DNA of 44,692 nucleotides. Origin: Candidatus Rokubacteria bacterium 13_1_40CM_69_27 (GTDB taxonomy: Bacteria > Methylomirabilota > Methylomirabilia > Rokubacteriales > CSP1-6). This document shows, piece after piece, positions 8,402 to 16,971 of the stretch. Both the position numbers and the translations under genes were made by a program. The notes under the pieces were generated by a model that was not told the origin of the DNA, did no database searches, and was given only the letters and a program-made list of their open reading frames with translations. Each line of letters opens with the position of its first letter. The stretch's first letter is position 1. The stretch covers positions 1 to 44,692 of the forward strand of contig MNEF01000020.1 in the NCBI GenBank assembly GCA_001917535.1. Direction: 5' to 3'.

Positions 8402-10867
8402 ATGATTCAGGCCTTACTCTCTATCACTGCAGCCACGCTCGCCGCGCTCGGTCTATTTGTTTGGCGCGCCCGCCCTGCAAGTCCAATAAATCGATGGTTC
8501 GCCATCTATACCGCGGTCGTAACAGCGTGGACCATCTCAATCGTTGGTGTGCACACCGGTAGCCACGCTGATGCCTGGGGCAGGCTCGCATTCGCGACCG
8601 CGAGCTTCGTACCGGCCGTGTTTCTCGCGTTTAGTCGCTACTACCCAACAACTAGCCATTTTCCGTCGACTACGATACTGCGTCTGACATTCGCAATTGC
8701 GTTCACATTCGCGGCCCTCTCGGTGTCAACTGAGTTGGTCGCCTACAGCTTTTCCGGCAGTACTGGAGAGCTCACGAGAAAGACTGGCCCCCTGTATCCG
8801 CTATTTGCAGGCTACTTTCTCATATGCTGGACAGTTGCCGCGGCAGTCTTGATTTGCGAATGGCGTACAACGCGTGGGCTCGCTCGAGCTCAACTCCAAT
8901 ACCTCGGAGTCGCGATCATCGTTTGTGGGGCGCTGGCCATCACCACCAACCTTCTTCTACCGCTGCTAACGGGCCGATCAACCTACACGTGGCTTGGTCC
9001 CAACTTCGGCCTCGTATTCTTCTTCCTTGTTGCTCATGCCATCATCCGACACCGCTTGATGGATCTCCGCCTCGTCATCCATCGCGGGCTGACCATCACC
9101 ATTGCAATGCTAATGTCGCTGGTGCCGATCCTGATTGTATTGGCGCTCTTCTGGCCGACTCTGTCCGATCGCTTCGCGCCAGATGAGCTGCTTATTCTCC
9201 TGTTGGCGATCGTCGGTCTGAGCCTTCTGGTCGCCCCCACCCGCGACATCGCAGGAAAGGTTCTCGACAAGTACGTCTACCGAACCCAGGCCAACTTCCG
9301 GCGGACGGTCCGAGTAGCCAGCCAGAAGCTGACGCGTGTTCTCGACCTCAAACTGGTCCTGGCCGTCGTGAGTGAGGCCGTTGTCGACTCGACGAAACCC
9401 GAGGGTGTCGCCATCTATCTGCGAATGGGTCCGCGCTTCTCGAAAGCGACCCCTGAAACGCGGCACCAGGGGGCAAACTTCGATGCTCCTCAGGCCGTGC
9501 CCGCGGTCGTCGTCGAAGCGCTGTCTCGGGGGCGAGACCTCCTTGTGACCGAGGAAATCGCGCGCGAGCGGACCGCGGAGAGCCAGTGCCTGCACAGCGA
9601 GTTGGCGCGCCTGAATTGGGCGCTCGTCCTGCCTCTTCGCTCCGAGGATACCGTCATTGGGCTTATCGCTCTGGGTCCGAAGTTGTCGTGGGACCCGTTC
9701 TACCCCCAGGACCTCGATCTCCTCATGACGCTGGCGAATCAAGCGGGGACCGCGATCAAGAACGCGCAGCTCTACACCCAGGTGGTCCTGGCAAACGAGT
9801 TCATCGAGAACGTCGTCGCTACCATCGAGAGCGGCGTCGTGGCGATCGACTCCGCGGGGCACGTCACGATGTTCAATCGCGCCGCCGCGCAGCTCACCGG
9901 GCTTGCCGCCGAACGGGTGCAGGATCAATCGGCCGACGTGCTGCCGGAGGATCTGGGAGCGCTGCTCAGGAGCACGGTCGCCGACGGCCTCGAGCGGACG
10001 CAGCCGGAAATCGCGCTCCCGGACGGCACGGTGACGCGCCCGGTCATATGCACGACGTCCCCGCTGCGCGATCCCGCGCGGGTCATTCTCGGCGCCGTCG
10101 CTGTGTTCAGTGACCTGACGCCGTTCAAGCAGCTCGAGAGCGAGCGGCAGCGCGCGGCGCGCCTGGCCTACTTCGAGGTCCTCGCCTCCAGCCTCGCCCA
10201 CGAGATCAAGAACCCGCTGGTGGCCATCAAGACGTTCGCCCAGCTGATCCCCCGGCGCCAGAGCGATGCGCTCTTCGCCGACGAGTTCAGCCGGATCGTC
10301 ACCCGCGAGATCGGCCGGATGGAACACCTGGTAGAGCAGCTGCGGACCCTCTCGCGCCCCAGCGACCGTCCCAGGCAGCGGCTCGACGTCCGGGAGCCGC
10401 TCGCCCAAGCGGTCGAGTCCCTGCGGCCGGCGTTCGACGAAAAACGGATGGTGATCGGCACCAGCCTGGGCGCCGAGCCACGCTTCGTGCTCGGCGACCA
10501 CGGCGAGCTGGAGCAGCTCTTCATCAACCTGCTGATGAATGCCCTCGAGGCAACGCCTCCCGACGGCACCTTGTCCATCGAGCTCACTGCCACCGGCGAC
10601 CACGTGACCGTGGCCGTCGCCGATTCCGGCCCCGGCATCCCGGCCGAGCTGCTCGAGCACGTCTTCGACCCGTTCATCACCACCAAGCAGCGCGGCTCCG
10701 GCCTCGGCTTGACAATTTGCGCAGGCATTGCTGCGGCCCACCGTGCTAAGCTCCGGGCGGCGAACCGTGCCGCGGGCGGTGCGTTGCTCACGGCGGAGTT
10801 CCCGCTTGCCGTAGCCGCGCAGGCGACGAGCGAGGTCAGAGACAGGGACGTGAACGCTCGCGCATGA
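8402..10867 (+). CDS. 7TM-GAF-PAS histidine kinase, paralogue of the preceding gene
   Basis: This 821-residue protein has the same domain order as the gene before it: an N-terminal multi-helix membrane region ending AHAIIRHRLMDLRLVIHRG, GAF, PAS, an H-box with His600 in SLAHEIKNPLVAIKTF, and an ATPase domain with NLLMNALEAT, DSGPGIP and RGSGLGLTI. It looks catalytically competent. The two genes probably arose by tandem duplication and have diverged. The ATG at 8402 lies 80 bases after the previous stop. The stop overlaps the next start in an ATGA, so the next protein is translationally coupled. The first 850 bases are AT-richer and the last 1,500 have the high G+C of the flanks, so the composition boundary falls inside this gene. 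Confidence 0.9.
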   Translation: MIQALLSITAATLAALGLFVWRARPASPINRWFAIYTAVVTAWTISIVGVHTGSHADAWGRLAFATASFVPAVFLAFSRYYPTTSHFPSTTILRLTFAIAFTFAALSVSTELVAYSFSGSTGELTRKTGPLYPLFAGYFLICWTVAAAVLICEWRTTRGLARAQLQYLGVAIIVCGALAITTNLLLPLLTGRSTYTWLGPNFGLVFFFLVAHAIIRHRLMDLRLVIHRGLTITIAMLMSLVPILIVLALFWPTLSDRFAPDELLILLLAIVGLSLLVAPTRDIAGKVLDKYVYRTQANFRRTVRVASQKLTRVLDLKLVLAVVSEAVVDSTKPEGVAIYLRMGPRFSKATPETRHQGANFDAPQAVPAVVVEALSRGRDLLVTEEIARERTAESQCLHSELARLNWALVLPLRSEDTVIGLIALGPKLSWDPFYPQDLDLLMTLANQAGTAIKNAQLYTQVVLANEFIENVVATIESGVVAIDSAGHVTMFNRAAAQLTGLAAERVQDQSADVLPEDLGALLRSTVADGLERTQPEIALPDGTVTRPVICTTSPLRDPARVILGAVAVFSDLTPFKQLESERQRAARLAYFEVLASSLAHEIKNPLVAIKTFAQLIPRRQSDALFADEFSRIVTREIGRMEHLVEQLRTLSRPSDRPRQRLDVREPLAQAVESLRPAFDEKRMVIGTSLGAEPRFVLGDHGELEQLFINLLMNALEATPPDGTLSIELTATGDHVTVAVADSGPGIPAELLEHVFDPFITTKQRGSGLGLTICAGIAAAHRAKLRAANRAAGGALLTAEFPLAVAAQATSEVRDRDVNARA

Positions 10868-12825
10868 AAACAGTCCTCGTCGTCACGCCCGACGACGCGC
10901 TTCGGACGCGCATACTCCGGGGGTTTGCGGAGGCCTCGGTCTTCCTGGCACAGGCTGATGCAGATGCACTAAAGACCCTCCGCCTGATCGACGTCGACGC
11001 CGTCATTCGCGACAGCCGCGGACCTGCCCGGAACCTGGGCACCTTCGTGTCCCAGGTCCGGGACATGACGCCGGGCATCCTGGTCGTCGCCATCGGACCC
11101 GGTGAGGAGGAGGGGGCGGCCGCCGACTTCAACCTCCCGGCCACCTTCACCCAGCGGGATCTCGAGGGCACCCTCCGTCAGGCGGTCGATCGGCAGCACC
11201 TGCTCCAGGAGGTCGCGACCCTCCGGGCCCAGGTCGCCCCGCGCGCCTCCGATCTGGCCACCACCGGGGAGGAGCCACCCCGGGAGACGGAGACGTTGAC
11301 CAGGATCCTCAGGGAGTTCAGCCGGGTATTCGCGGCCGGCTTCGACCTGCCGCGGCTGCTCGACATGTTTCTGGACGCCATCGGGGAGTTGCTCCGGCCG
11401 ACCCGGTCGGCGTTGCTCCTGCTGGACAACGGCGGCCAGACCTACCGCGTGCGCGCGCACCGGGGCCTGGCCCCCCAGGTCGTCGAGGCCGTGCGCGTGT
11501 CGGCCACCCACGGGCTCAGCCGCTGGCTGGCCACGCAGGGTCGTCCGGCCCGATTACAGGATTTGACAGATCCGGCGCTGATCGCGGAGCTCAGGCTGCT
11601 CGGGGGGGTGGTGGCCGTGCCCTTGCTGACCCAAGGGGAGCTGGTCGCCATGCTGGTCGTGGGTCAACCGGTGGTGGGCGGCACGTACGGTCGCCACCAG
11701 ACTGAGATCCTCTTCGATCTCGCCACCCACCTGGCGACGGCGATCCGCGACATCACCCTCCATCACCAGCTCCAGCAGGAAAAGGAGTTCAGCGAGCGGA
11801 TCCTCGCCCACATGTCCAGCGGCGTCATCACCATTGGCCGCGACGAGCGGGTGGGCACGATGAACCGGCGGGCCGAGGAGATCCTGGGCCTCAGCGCCGT
11901 CGACGTCATCCGCCAGGACCTGAGAGCCCTGCCCTCGCCGCTCGGCGACATGCTGTACGAGACGCTGGCCTACGGGCGCGCGTTGGCCAAGTCGGAGATC
12001 CAGCTGGCCCTCCGGGGGCTCTGGCTCGAGGTCTCGACCTACCCGATCCGCGGCGAAGGGCCGACCCCGCTGGGCGCCGTGCTCGTCTTCGAGGACCGGA
12101 CCGCCCAGAAGGAGCTGGCCGCCCAGAAGCGGCAGACCCAGGAGTTCCAGCTCCTCGGCCGCGTGATCGCGCGCATCGCCGACGAGATCAAGAACCCGCT
12201 GGTGTCGATCAACACTTTCGTCGAGCTGATCGACGAGCGCTACGACGACCCCGACTTCCGAAAGCTCTTCTCGTCGGTGGTTCGCCGGGACGTGCGGCGC
12301 CTGGTGCAGGTTTTTGAAAAACTTTCAGCACTGGTCAGTGAAGGTGAGTTAAACTTTTTGACCGTGGACGTTCACGCCGTGGTCGAGGAGGTCGTGACCG
12401 CCATCGAGCTGGCCGACGAGGGGCTCAGCAAGCGACTCCAGCTCGACGTCCCCGGCGACCGCACGCCCCAGATGGTAAAGGTGGACCCCGTCCAGCTGCG
12501 AAAAGCCCTGTCCTACCTGGTCTGGTACCTCGCGCACGCCTCCTCCCCCGCCGAGGAGGCGAAGGTTTCGCTCTCGGTCGGACGGCACGCCGAGAAGGAC
12601 GGCACCGAGGAGGTGCGCATCCTCATCAGCTCGCGGACGGCGGCGGTGCCGACGGATAGGCTGGACCGCATCTTCGACCCGGTGCAGATGGTGCAGGAGA
12701 GCCTGATCGACGTGGGGCCGGCCGTGAGCCAGCGGCTCATCGAGGCGCTGGGCGGCCAGCTGCGCTTCCGGCAGGGTCGGCACGAGTTGGCCTTCCACGT
12801 GACCCTGCCGCCCGCTGAGGCATGA
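10864..12825 (+). CDS. histidine-kinase-like protein lacking catalytic motifs (pseudokinase)
   Basis: This is a 653-residue soluble protein. Residues 1-125 resemble a receiver domain, with Asp50 in VIRDSRGP but no recognisable conserved Lys. A GAF domain (about 145-300) and a PAS domain (about 310-420) follow, then a kinase-like core. The H-box reads RIADEIKNPLVSINTF, with Asp440 (GAC) where the phospho-accepting His normally stands. The ATPase region also lacks its motifs: the N box is QLRKALSYLVWYLAH, the G1 box is replaced by ISSRTAAVP, and the G2 glycines are gone (ESLIDVGPAVSQ). It probably neither binds ATP normally nor autophosphorylates, and may act as a dimer partner or scaffold for the adjacent kinases. 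ATGA overlaps at both ends tie it to its neighbours. Confidence 0.85.
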   Translation: MKTVLVVTPDDALRTRILRGFAEASVFLAQADADALKTLRLIDVDAVIRDSRGPARNLGTFVSQVRDMTPGILVVAIGPGEEEGAAADFNLPATFTQRDLEGTLRQAVDRQHLLQEVATLRAQVAPRASDLATTGEEPPRETETLTRILREFSRVFAAGFDLPRLLDMFLDAIGELLRPTRSALLLLDNGGQTYRVRAHRGLAPQVVEAVRVSATHGLSRWLATQGRPARLQDLTDPALIAELRLLGGVVAVPLLTQGELVAMLVVGQPVVGGTYGRHQTEILFDLATHLATAIRDITLHHQLQQEKEFSERILAHMSSGVITIGRDERVGTMNRRAEEILGLSAVDVIRQDLRALPSPLGDMLYETLAYGRALAKSEIQLALRGLWLEVSTYPIRGEGPTPLGAVLVFEDRTAQKELAAQKRQTQEFQLLGRVIARIADEIKNPLVSINTFVELIDERYDDPDFRKLFSSVVRRDVRRLVQVFEKLSALVSEGELNFLTVDVHAVVEEVVTAIELADEGLSKRLQLDVPGDRTPQMVKVDPVQLRKALSYLVWYLAHASSPAEEAKVSLSVGRHAEKDGTEEVRILISSRTAAVPTDRLDRIFDPVQMVQESLIDVGPAVSQRLIEALGGQLRFRQGRHELAFHVTLPPAEA

Positions 12826-15131
12826 CGCTCGCCGCGCCGCCCGCCTCCCGCTCGCGCATCCTCGTCGTCGACGACGAGATCGGGCCCCGCGAATCCCTCC
12901 GCATGCTGCTCAAGCCAGCCCACGAGATCCGCACGGCGGAGAGCGCCCGCGCCGCCCTGCAGGAGCTGGAGCAGTTCCGCCCGGACCTCGTCATCCTCGA
13001 TATCAAGATGCCGGAGGTCGACGGGCTCGAAGTGCTGCGGCGCATCAAACGGATCGACCCCGCGATCGAGGTGGTGATGATCACCGCCTACGCGTCGCTG
13101 GAGACGGTCAAGCTCGCGCTGAGCCACGGCGCGTTCGAGTACCTCATCAAGCCCTTCTCGCGCCAGGACCTCGAAGACATCGTGCGCCGCGCCCTGCTCC
13201 GCCGCCACACCGACCTCGGCGCGCGCGACCAGGTGGCGCGGCTCGTGGAGGAGATGCGGAGCCTCTCCAGCAAGACGCGCGAGCTGGAGGAGGCGGCCCG
13301 CCGCGAGGCGGCCGAGCAGTCCCTCCGCGTCACCCAGCTCTCGATCCTGCGCGAGATCGCGCGGACGATCGTCGGACAGCTCGAGCTCCAGCAGATGACC
13401 GCCGCCGTCACCGACCAGCTGCGCCGGGCGCTCGGGTACGATAGGGTGACGATCATCTCGGAGAACGAGCCGGCGCCCACCACCAACCACCCCGCCCTGG
13501 TGACCTGCGCCATCCGGGATGCCGAGGGCCTCCTCGGCCATCTCGTCGTCGACAACCGCCCCTCCGCTCGGGCCATCGACCCGCGGGAGCGGGAGCTGCT
13601 CGAGATGCTCTCGGAGTACCTGGCGATCGCCGTGCGGAATGCGCGCCTCTACACCGAGATCGCCAACACCAAGCGCTCGCTGGAGCAACTCATCGCCTCG
13701 GCGGGCGACGCCATCATCGCCGTCGACGAGCACGATCGGATCGAGGGCTGGAACCCCGCCTCCGAGCGCATCTTCGGCCTCCCCGCCGGGGAGGCGCTGG
13801 GCCGGCTCGTCACGGAGTTCGTGCCGGCCGCCGCCTACTCCGACGCCAAGCGGCGGCTCGGGCAGGGCAGCCCGCTGCACGCCTTCGAGGTCACGCTGGA
13901 GCGCAATCCGCGCCCGCTGGCCCTGGCGGTGACGCTGTCGGCCCTACGCGGCCGGCAGGGCGCCTTCGAGGGGCTGATCGCCATCGTCCACGACATCACG
14001 GTGCAGCGCGAGGTGGAGGGCCAGCTCCACCAGTCCGAGAAGCTCACGGCCCTGGGACAGCTCGCCGGCGGCATCGCGCACGACTTCAACAACCTCCTGC
14101 AGGCGATCCTCGGCTACGCCCAGCTCATGAAGCAGAACCTCACCGACGTCGAGCTGGTCAATCGCTCGCTCCGGGTGCTGGAGACGGCCGCCATCGACGG
14201 CTCCGAGACCGTGCGGCGCATCCAGCAGTTCGCCCGGCTGCGGCCGGACGAGCAGTTCGTGAGCGTGGACGTCAACCAGATCGTGCATGACGCGGTCGCC
14301 ATCATCCGGCCGCGCTGGGAGGAAAAGACCGCCCGCGAAAACCGCCGGCTGGACCTGCGGCTCGACCTGCGGGCGGCGGCGCACGTCAGCGGCCGCCCCG
14401 CCGCGCTGACGGAGCTCATGACCAACCTCATCCTCAACGCGATCGACGCGATGCCGGAGGGCGGCACGCTCTCGATGGCCACGCGGGAGGGCGGGGACTC
14501 CACCGTGGTCATCACCGTCGCCGACACCGGCATCGGCATGCCCGAGGCAGTGCGCCGACGCATCTTCGAGCCCTTCTTCTCGACGAAAGGCGAGGGGGGC
14601 TCGGGGCTCGGCCTGGCCATGGCGTACTCGATCGTGAAGCGCCACGGCGGCGACATCCGCGTGGAGAGCGAACCCGGCCGGGGCACCACGTTCACCCTCA
14701 CCTTCCCGACCGCGCGCGAGGCGGCGCCGCCGTCCGCGGCGTCGACCGAGACCCAGGCGCGACGCCAGGCGCGCGTGCTCGTCGTGGACGATGATCCTCA
14801 GGTGTTGGCGACGCTGGCGGAGTTGCTGCGGAGCCTCGGCCACACGGTCACCGCGGTCCAGAGCGGAGCCGCGGCCCTCAACGCCTACGCTACCGGCCGC
14901 TTCGACGCCGTCCTGACCAACGTGGGCATGGCCGGCATGAACGGTTGGGAGGTGGCCGAACGGCTGCGCGCGATCGACCGGTCCGTGCCGCTGCTCTTCA
15001 TCACGGGCTGGGGCCTGCGCGAGGAGGACCAGGCGCGGCTGAACGCGCTCAAGATCCACCGGTGCCTGTTCAAGCCGGTTCGTCCCGCCGATCTGGACGC
15101 GGCGCTTCAGGCCGCGTTCCGCGCCGCCTGA
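12822..15131 (+). CDS. hybrid kinase: receiver-GAF-PAS-histidine kinase-receiver
   Basis: This is a 769-residue cytoplasmic protein. The N-terminal receiver (10-125) is intact, with Asp60 in LVILDIKMPEVDG and Lys in YLIKPF. A coiled segment, GAF (about 160-280) and PAS (about 285-400) follow. The kinase core has His420 in GIAHDFNNLLQAILG, LILNAIDAMP, DTGIGMP and GGSGLGLAM. The C-terminal receiver (about 645-765) has DDD and KPV, but its acceptor position is Asn700 (AAC) in AVLTNVGMAGMNG, so it should not be phosphorylated in the normal way. There is no DNA-binding or enzymatic output domain. It is the last member of the cassette and the likely target of the two upstream kinases through its first receiver. 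Confidence 0.9.
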   Translation: MTLAAPPASRSRILVVDDEIGPRESLRMLLKPAHEIRTAESARAALQELEQFRPDLVILDIKMPEVDGLEVLRRIKRIDPAIEVVMITAYASLETVKLALSHGAFEYLIKPFSRQDLEDIVRRALLRRHTDLGARDQVARLVEEMRSLSSKTRELEEAARREAAEQSLRVTQLSILREIARTIVGQLELQQMTAAVTDQLRRALGYDRVTIISENEPAPTTNHPALVTCAIRDAEGLLGHLVVDNRPSARAIDPRERELLEMLSEYLAIAVRNARLYTEIANTKRSLEQLIASAGDAIIAVDEHDRIEGWNPASERIFGLPAGEALGRLVTEFVPAAAYSDAKRRLGQGSPLHAFEVTLERNPRPLALAVTLSALRGRQGAFEGLIAIVHDITVQREVEGQLHQSEKLTALGQLAGGIAHDFNNLLQAILGYAQLMKQNLTDVELVNRSLRVLETAAIDGSETVRRIQQFARLRPDEQFVSVDVNQIVHDAVAIIRPRWEEKTARENRRLDLRLDLRAAAHVSGRPAALTELMTNLILNAIDAMPEGGTLSMATREGGDSTVVITVADTGIGMPEAVRRRIFEPFFSTKGEGGSGLGLAMAYSIVKRHGGDIRVESEPGRGTTFTLTFPTAREAAPPSAASTETQARRQARVLVVDDDPQVLATLAELLRSLGHTVTAVQSGAAALNAYATGRFDAVLTNVGMAGMNGWEVAERLRAIDRSVPLLFITGWGLREEDQARLNALKIHRCLFKPVRPADLDAALQAAFRAA

Positions 15132-15157
15132 CCGACCCGCCCCCCAGGAGCGTCCCC

Positions 15158-15991
15158 ATGACGATCATCGATGCGCAGATCCACGTCTGGAGCCCCGACG
15201 TCTCCACGCGGCCGTGGCCGCCGGGACGAACGCGGCACGCGCACGGGCCGGCGCTCGGCGCCGAGCAGGTGCTGCGCGTGATGGACGACGCGGGGGTCGC
15301 CCGCGCGGTGCTGGTGCCGCCCTCGTGGCCCGGCGACGACAACACCGACGCGCTGGCGGCGGCGCGCGCCTGGCCGGATCGCTTCGCCGTCATGGGGCGC
15401 TTCGACCCCAAGGCGCCGGGCGCCGAGGCGCAGCTCGCCAAGTGGCGGGATCAGCCGGGCATGCTGGGCGTCCGCCTCACGTTCCATCTGCCGCTCTGGG
15501 CGGCCTGGCTCACTGACGGCTCGCTCGACTGGTTCTGGGCGGCCGCCGAGCGCGCCAGCCTCCCGCTCATGATCTTCGTGCCGGGTCAGGCGTCGGCGGT
15601 CGGGCCGATCGCCGCCCGGCATCCGCGCCTCCGGCTGGTCCTCGATCACCTCGCGCGCCGGGGTGAGCTCAAAGACGACGAGGCCTTCGGGGATCTCGAC
15701 GAGGTGCTGGCGCTGGCGCGCCATCCCAACGTGGCCATGAAGGTCTCGGCCCTGCCCTGCTATTCGAGCGAGCCCTATCCGTTCCCCAAGCTCACCAAGC
15801 ACATCCGCCGCGTCTGGGAGGCCTTCGGCCCCCGGCGCATGCTGTGGGGCACGGACTACTCGCGGCTGCCGGTCCCCTACCGGGACGCCGTCCGACACGT
15901 CAGAGAAGGCCTCGACTTCCTCTCCAAGGACGACCGGGAGTGGATCATGGGGCGCGCCTGCGCCGAGTGGGTGGGCTGGCGCCTCCCCTGA
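15158..15991 (+). CDS. amidohydrolase family 2 protein (TIM-barrel metal hydrolase or decarboxylase)
   Basis: This 277-residue protein starts at the ATG after CAGGAG. It begins MTIIDAQIHVWSPD, where the first metal-binding strand has the QIHVW form. It contains LVLDHLARRG and ends with LWGTDYSRLP, whose Asp is the family's metal ligand or base. This matches the amidohydrolase-2 group, which includes lactonases and ACMSD-type decarboxylases acting on ring-derived acids. The substrate is not identifiable. It lies 26 bases after the hybrid kinase on the same strand and may be read through, but nothing links it to signalling. A palindrome follows the stop. Confidence 0.8.
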   Translation: MTIIDAQIHVWSPDVSTRPWPPGRTRHAHGPALGAEQVLRVMDDAGVARAVLVPPSWPGDDNTDALAAARAWPDRFAVMGRFDPKAPGAEAQLAKWRDQPGMLGVRLTFHLPLWAAWLTDGSLDWFWAAAERASLPLMIFVPGQASAVGPIAARHPRLRLVLDHLARRGELKDDEAFGDLDEVLALARHPNVAMKVSALPCYSSEPYPFPKLTKHIRRVWEAFGPRRMLWGTDYSRLPVPYRDAVRHVREGLDFLSKDDREWIMGRACAEWVGWRLP

Positions 15992-16005
15992 GAGCCGACT
16001 GACCA

Positions 16006-16030
16006 ATTCCTGTGCACTTTGCACAGGAAT
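16006..16030. repeat. perfect 11-base inverted repeat with 3-base centre
   Basis: ATTCCTGTGCA at 16006-16016 and TGCACAGGAAT at 16020-16030 flank CTT. It lies 15 bases past the amidohydrolase stop and 87 bases before the CBS-protein start. There is no T-run, so it may be a terminator of weak form or an operator for a dimeric regulator acting on the next gene. Confidence 0.6.
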
Positions 16031-16116
16031 GGTGCAACCGCTCCCCGCCGGGTCCCGGCAACCCCGCGATTTGCTTCACCGGGGACGTGGTATCGCGCTT
16101 GCGTTCCGGTGCGGCC

Positions 16117-16569
16117 ATGAAAGTTCGGCAGGCGATGATGGCCGACACCAAGTCGGTCGCTCCCGACACCAGCATCGCCGCCGCCCTCGCCCTCATGCGG
16201 CCTGGGGGCGTCCGACATCTCGCCGTGCTGGACGGAAGCGATTTCCGGGGCGTGGTCTCGAACGGCGATTATCGAAGGCTGTTGGAGCGCACGCCGCCGG
16301 ACGAGAGGATGCCGAAGCTCGCCGAGATGACAGTCGCTCAGATCATGACGCCGCGCGAGTCCCTGGTGACGGCGCGCCCGAATATTTCGCTCGCGCTGGC
16401 CGCGCGGCTCATGATCGCCAAGAGGATCGCTTGCCTTCCGATCATGGACCGCTTCGGGCGTCTCGTCGGCCTTCTCGATCAGAAGGACGTGGTGGCGGCC
16501 CTGCTCGAGACCCTGGAGCGGAAGGCCCCACACCAGCACAACGGCAAGGGGATGCTGTCCAGGCGCTGA
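16117..16569 (+). CDS. CBS-domain pair protein
   Basis: This 150-residue protein is made almost entirely of two CBS repeats. The first begins KVRQAMMADTKSVAPDTSI and the second VAQIMTPRESLVTARPNIS, ending VVAALLETLERK. Such pairs bind adenine nucleotides and act as stand-alone energy sensors or regulators. The ATG at 16117 is chosen because the first CBS motif begins there; a longer reading from 16012 would translate the palindrome. No clear Shine-Dalgarno sequence is present. A sigma-54-like element (TGG...TTGC, GG and GC ten bases apart) lies at 16088-16103, directly upstream. Confidence 0.8.
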   Translation: MKVRQAMMADTKSVAPDTSIAAALALMRPGGVRHLAVLDGSDFRGVVSNGDYRRLLERTPPDERMPKLAEMTVAQIMTPRESLVTARPNISLALAARLMIAKRIACLPIMDRFGRLVGLLDQKDVVAALLETLERKAPHQHNGKGMLSRR

Positions 16570-16614
16570 ATCCTGCCCCACCTCCCCCACATCTCAAGGG
16601 CGGAGGCGAGAGTC

Positions 16615-16971
16615 ATGCTCGAGACCGTCGTCGCAACCTCGTTCGTGGCCGCGCTCGTCGTGCTTCCCCTGGCCTGGCGCGTCTGGCGGGACCGGGCCGA
16701 GGAGCGCGCGCTGGCCCTGCAGGCGGATCTCCGCGCCGCCATCTTCCGCGCGCTGCACGGCGACTCGCTACTCGCGGTGCGTGTGCTCCCGCCCATGCCG
16801 TGGCGCACCGGCCGCGTGCTCCTGTCCGCTCCCGCCGGTTGGGAGTGGCTGGTGGAGGCTGTCTGGACCGAGCTCGTGGCCCATGTGCCCGACGGGTACG
16901 AGGTCGTCGTCACGCCCGCGCCGCGTGCGCTCCCGAGCCCGGCGCCGCCCGCATTCAGGCGCGCCGCCTGA
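16615..16971 (+). CDS. small membrane-anchored protein, unknown function
   Basis: This 118-residue protein has one N-terminal membrane segment (VVATSFVAALVVLPLAW) followed by a charged stretch and a C-terminal region rich in Trp and Val (GWEWLVEAVWTELVAH). It starts after a GGCGGAGGCGAG ribosome site, 45 bases past the CBS gene, and its TGA overlaps the ATG of the protease gene by one base, so it is probably translated with it. I do not recognise the family. It could be an accessory or membrane partner of the protease, but that is inference from position only. Confidence 0.6.
   Translation: MLETVVATSFVAALVVLPLAWRVWRDRAEERALALQADLRAAIFRALHGDSLLAVRVLPPMPWRTGRVLLSAPAGWEWLVEAVWTELVAHVPDGYEVVVTPAPRALPSPAPPAFRRAA

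Noticed and set aside
9110-10741. 543-codon minus-strand frame opposite the second histidine kinase
   Set aside because: The composition is that of an antisense frame and the opposite strand has a complete kinase with all motifs.
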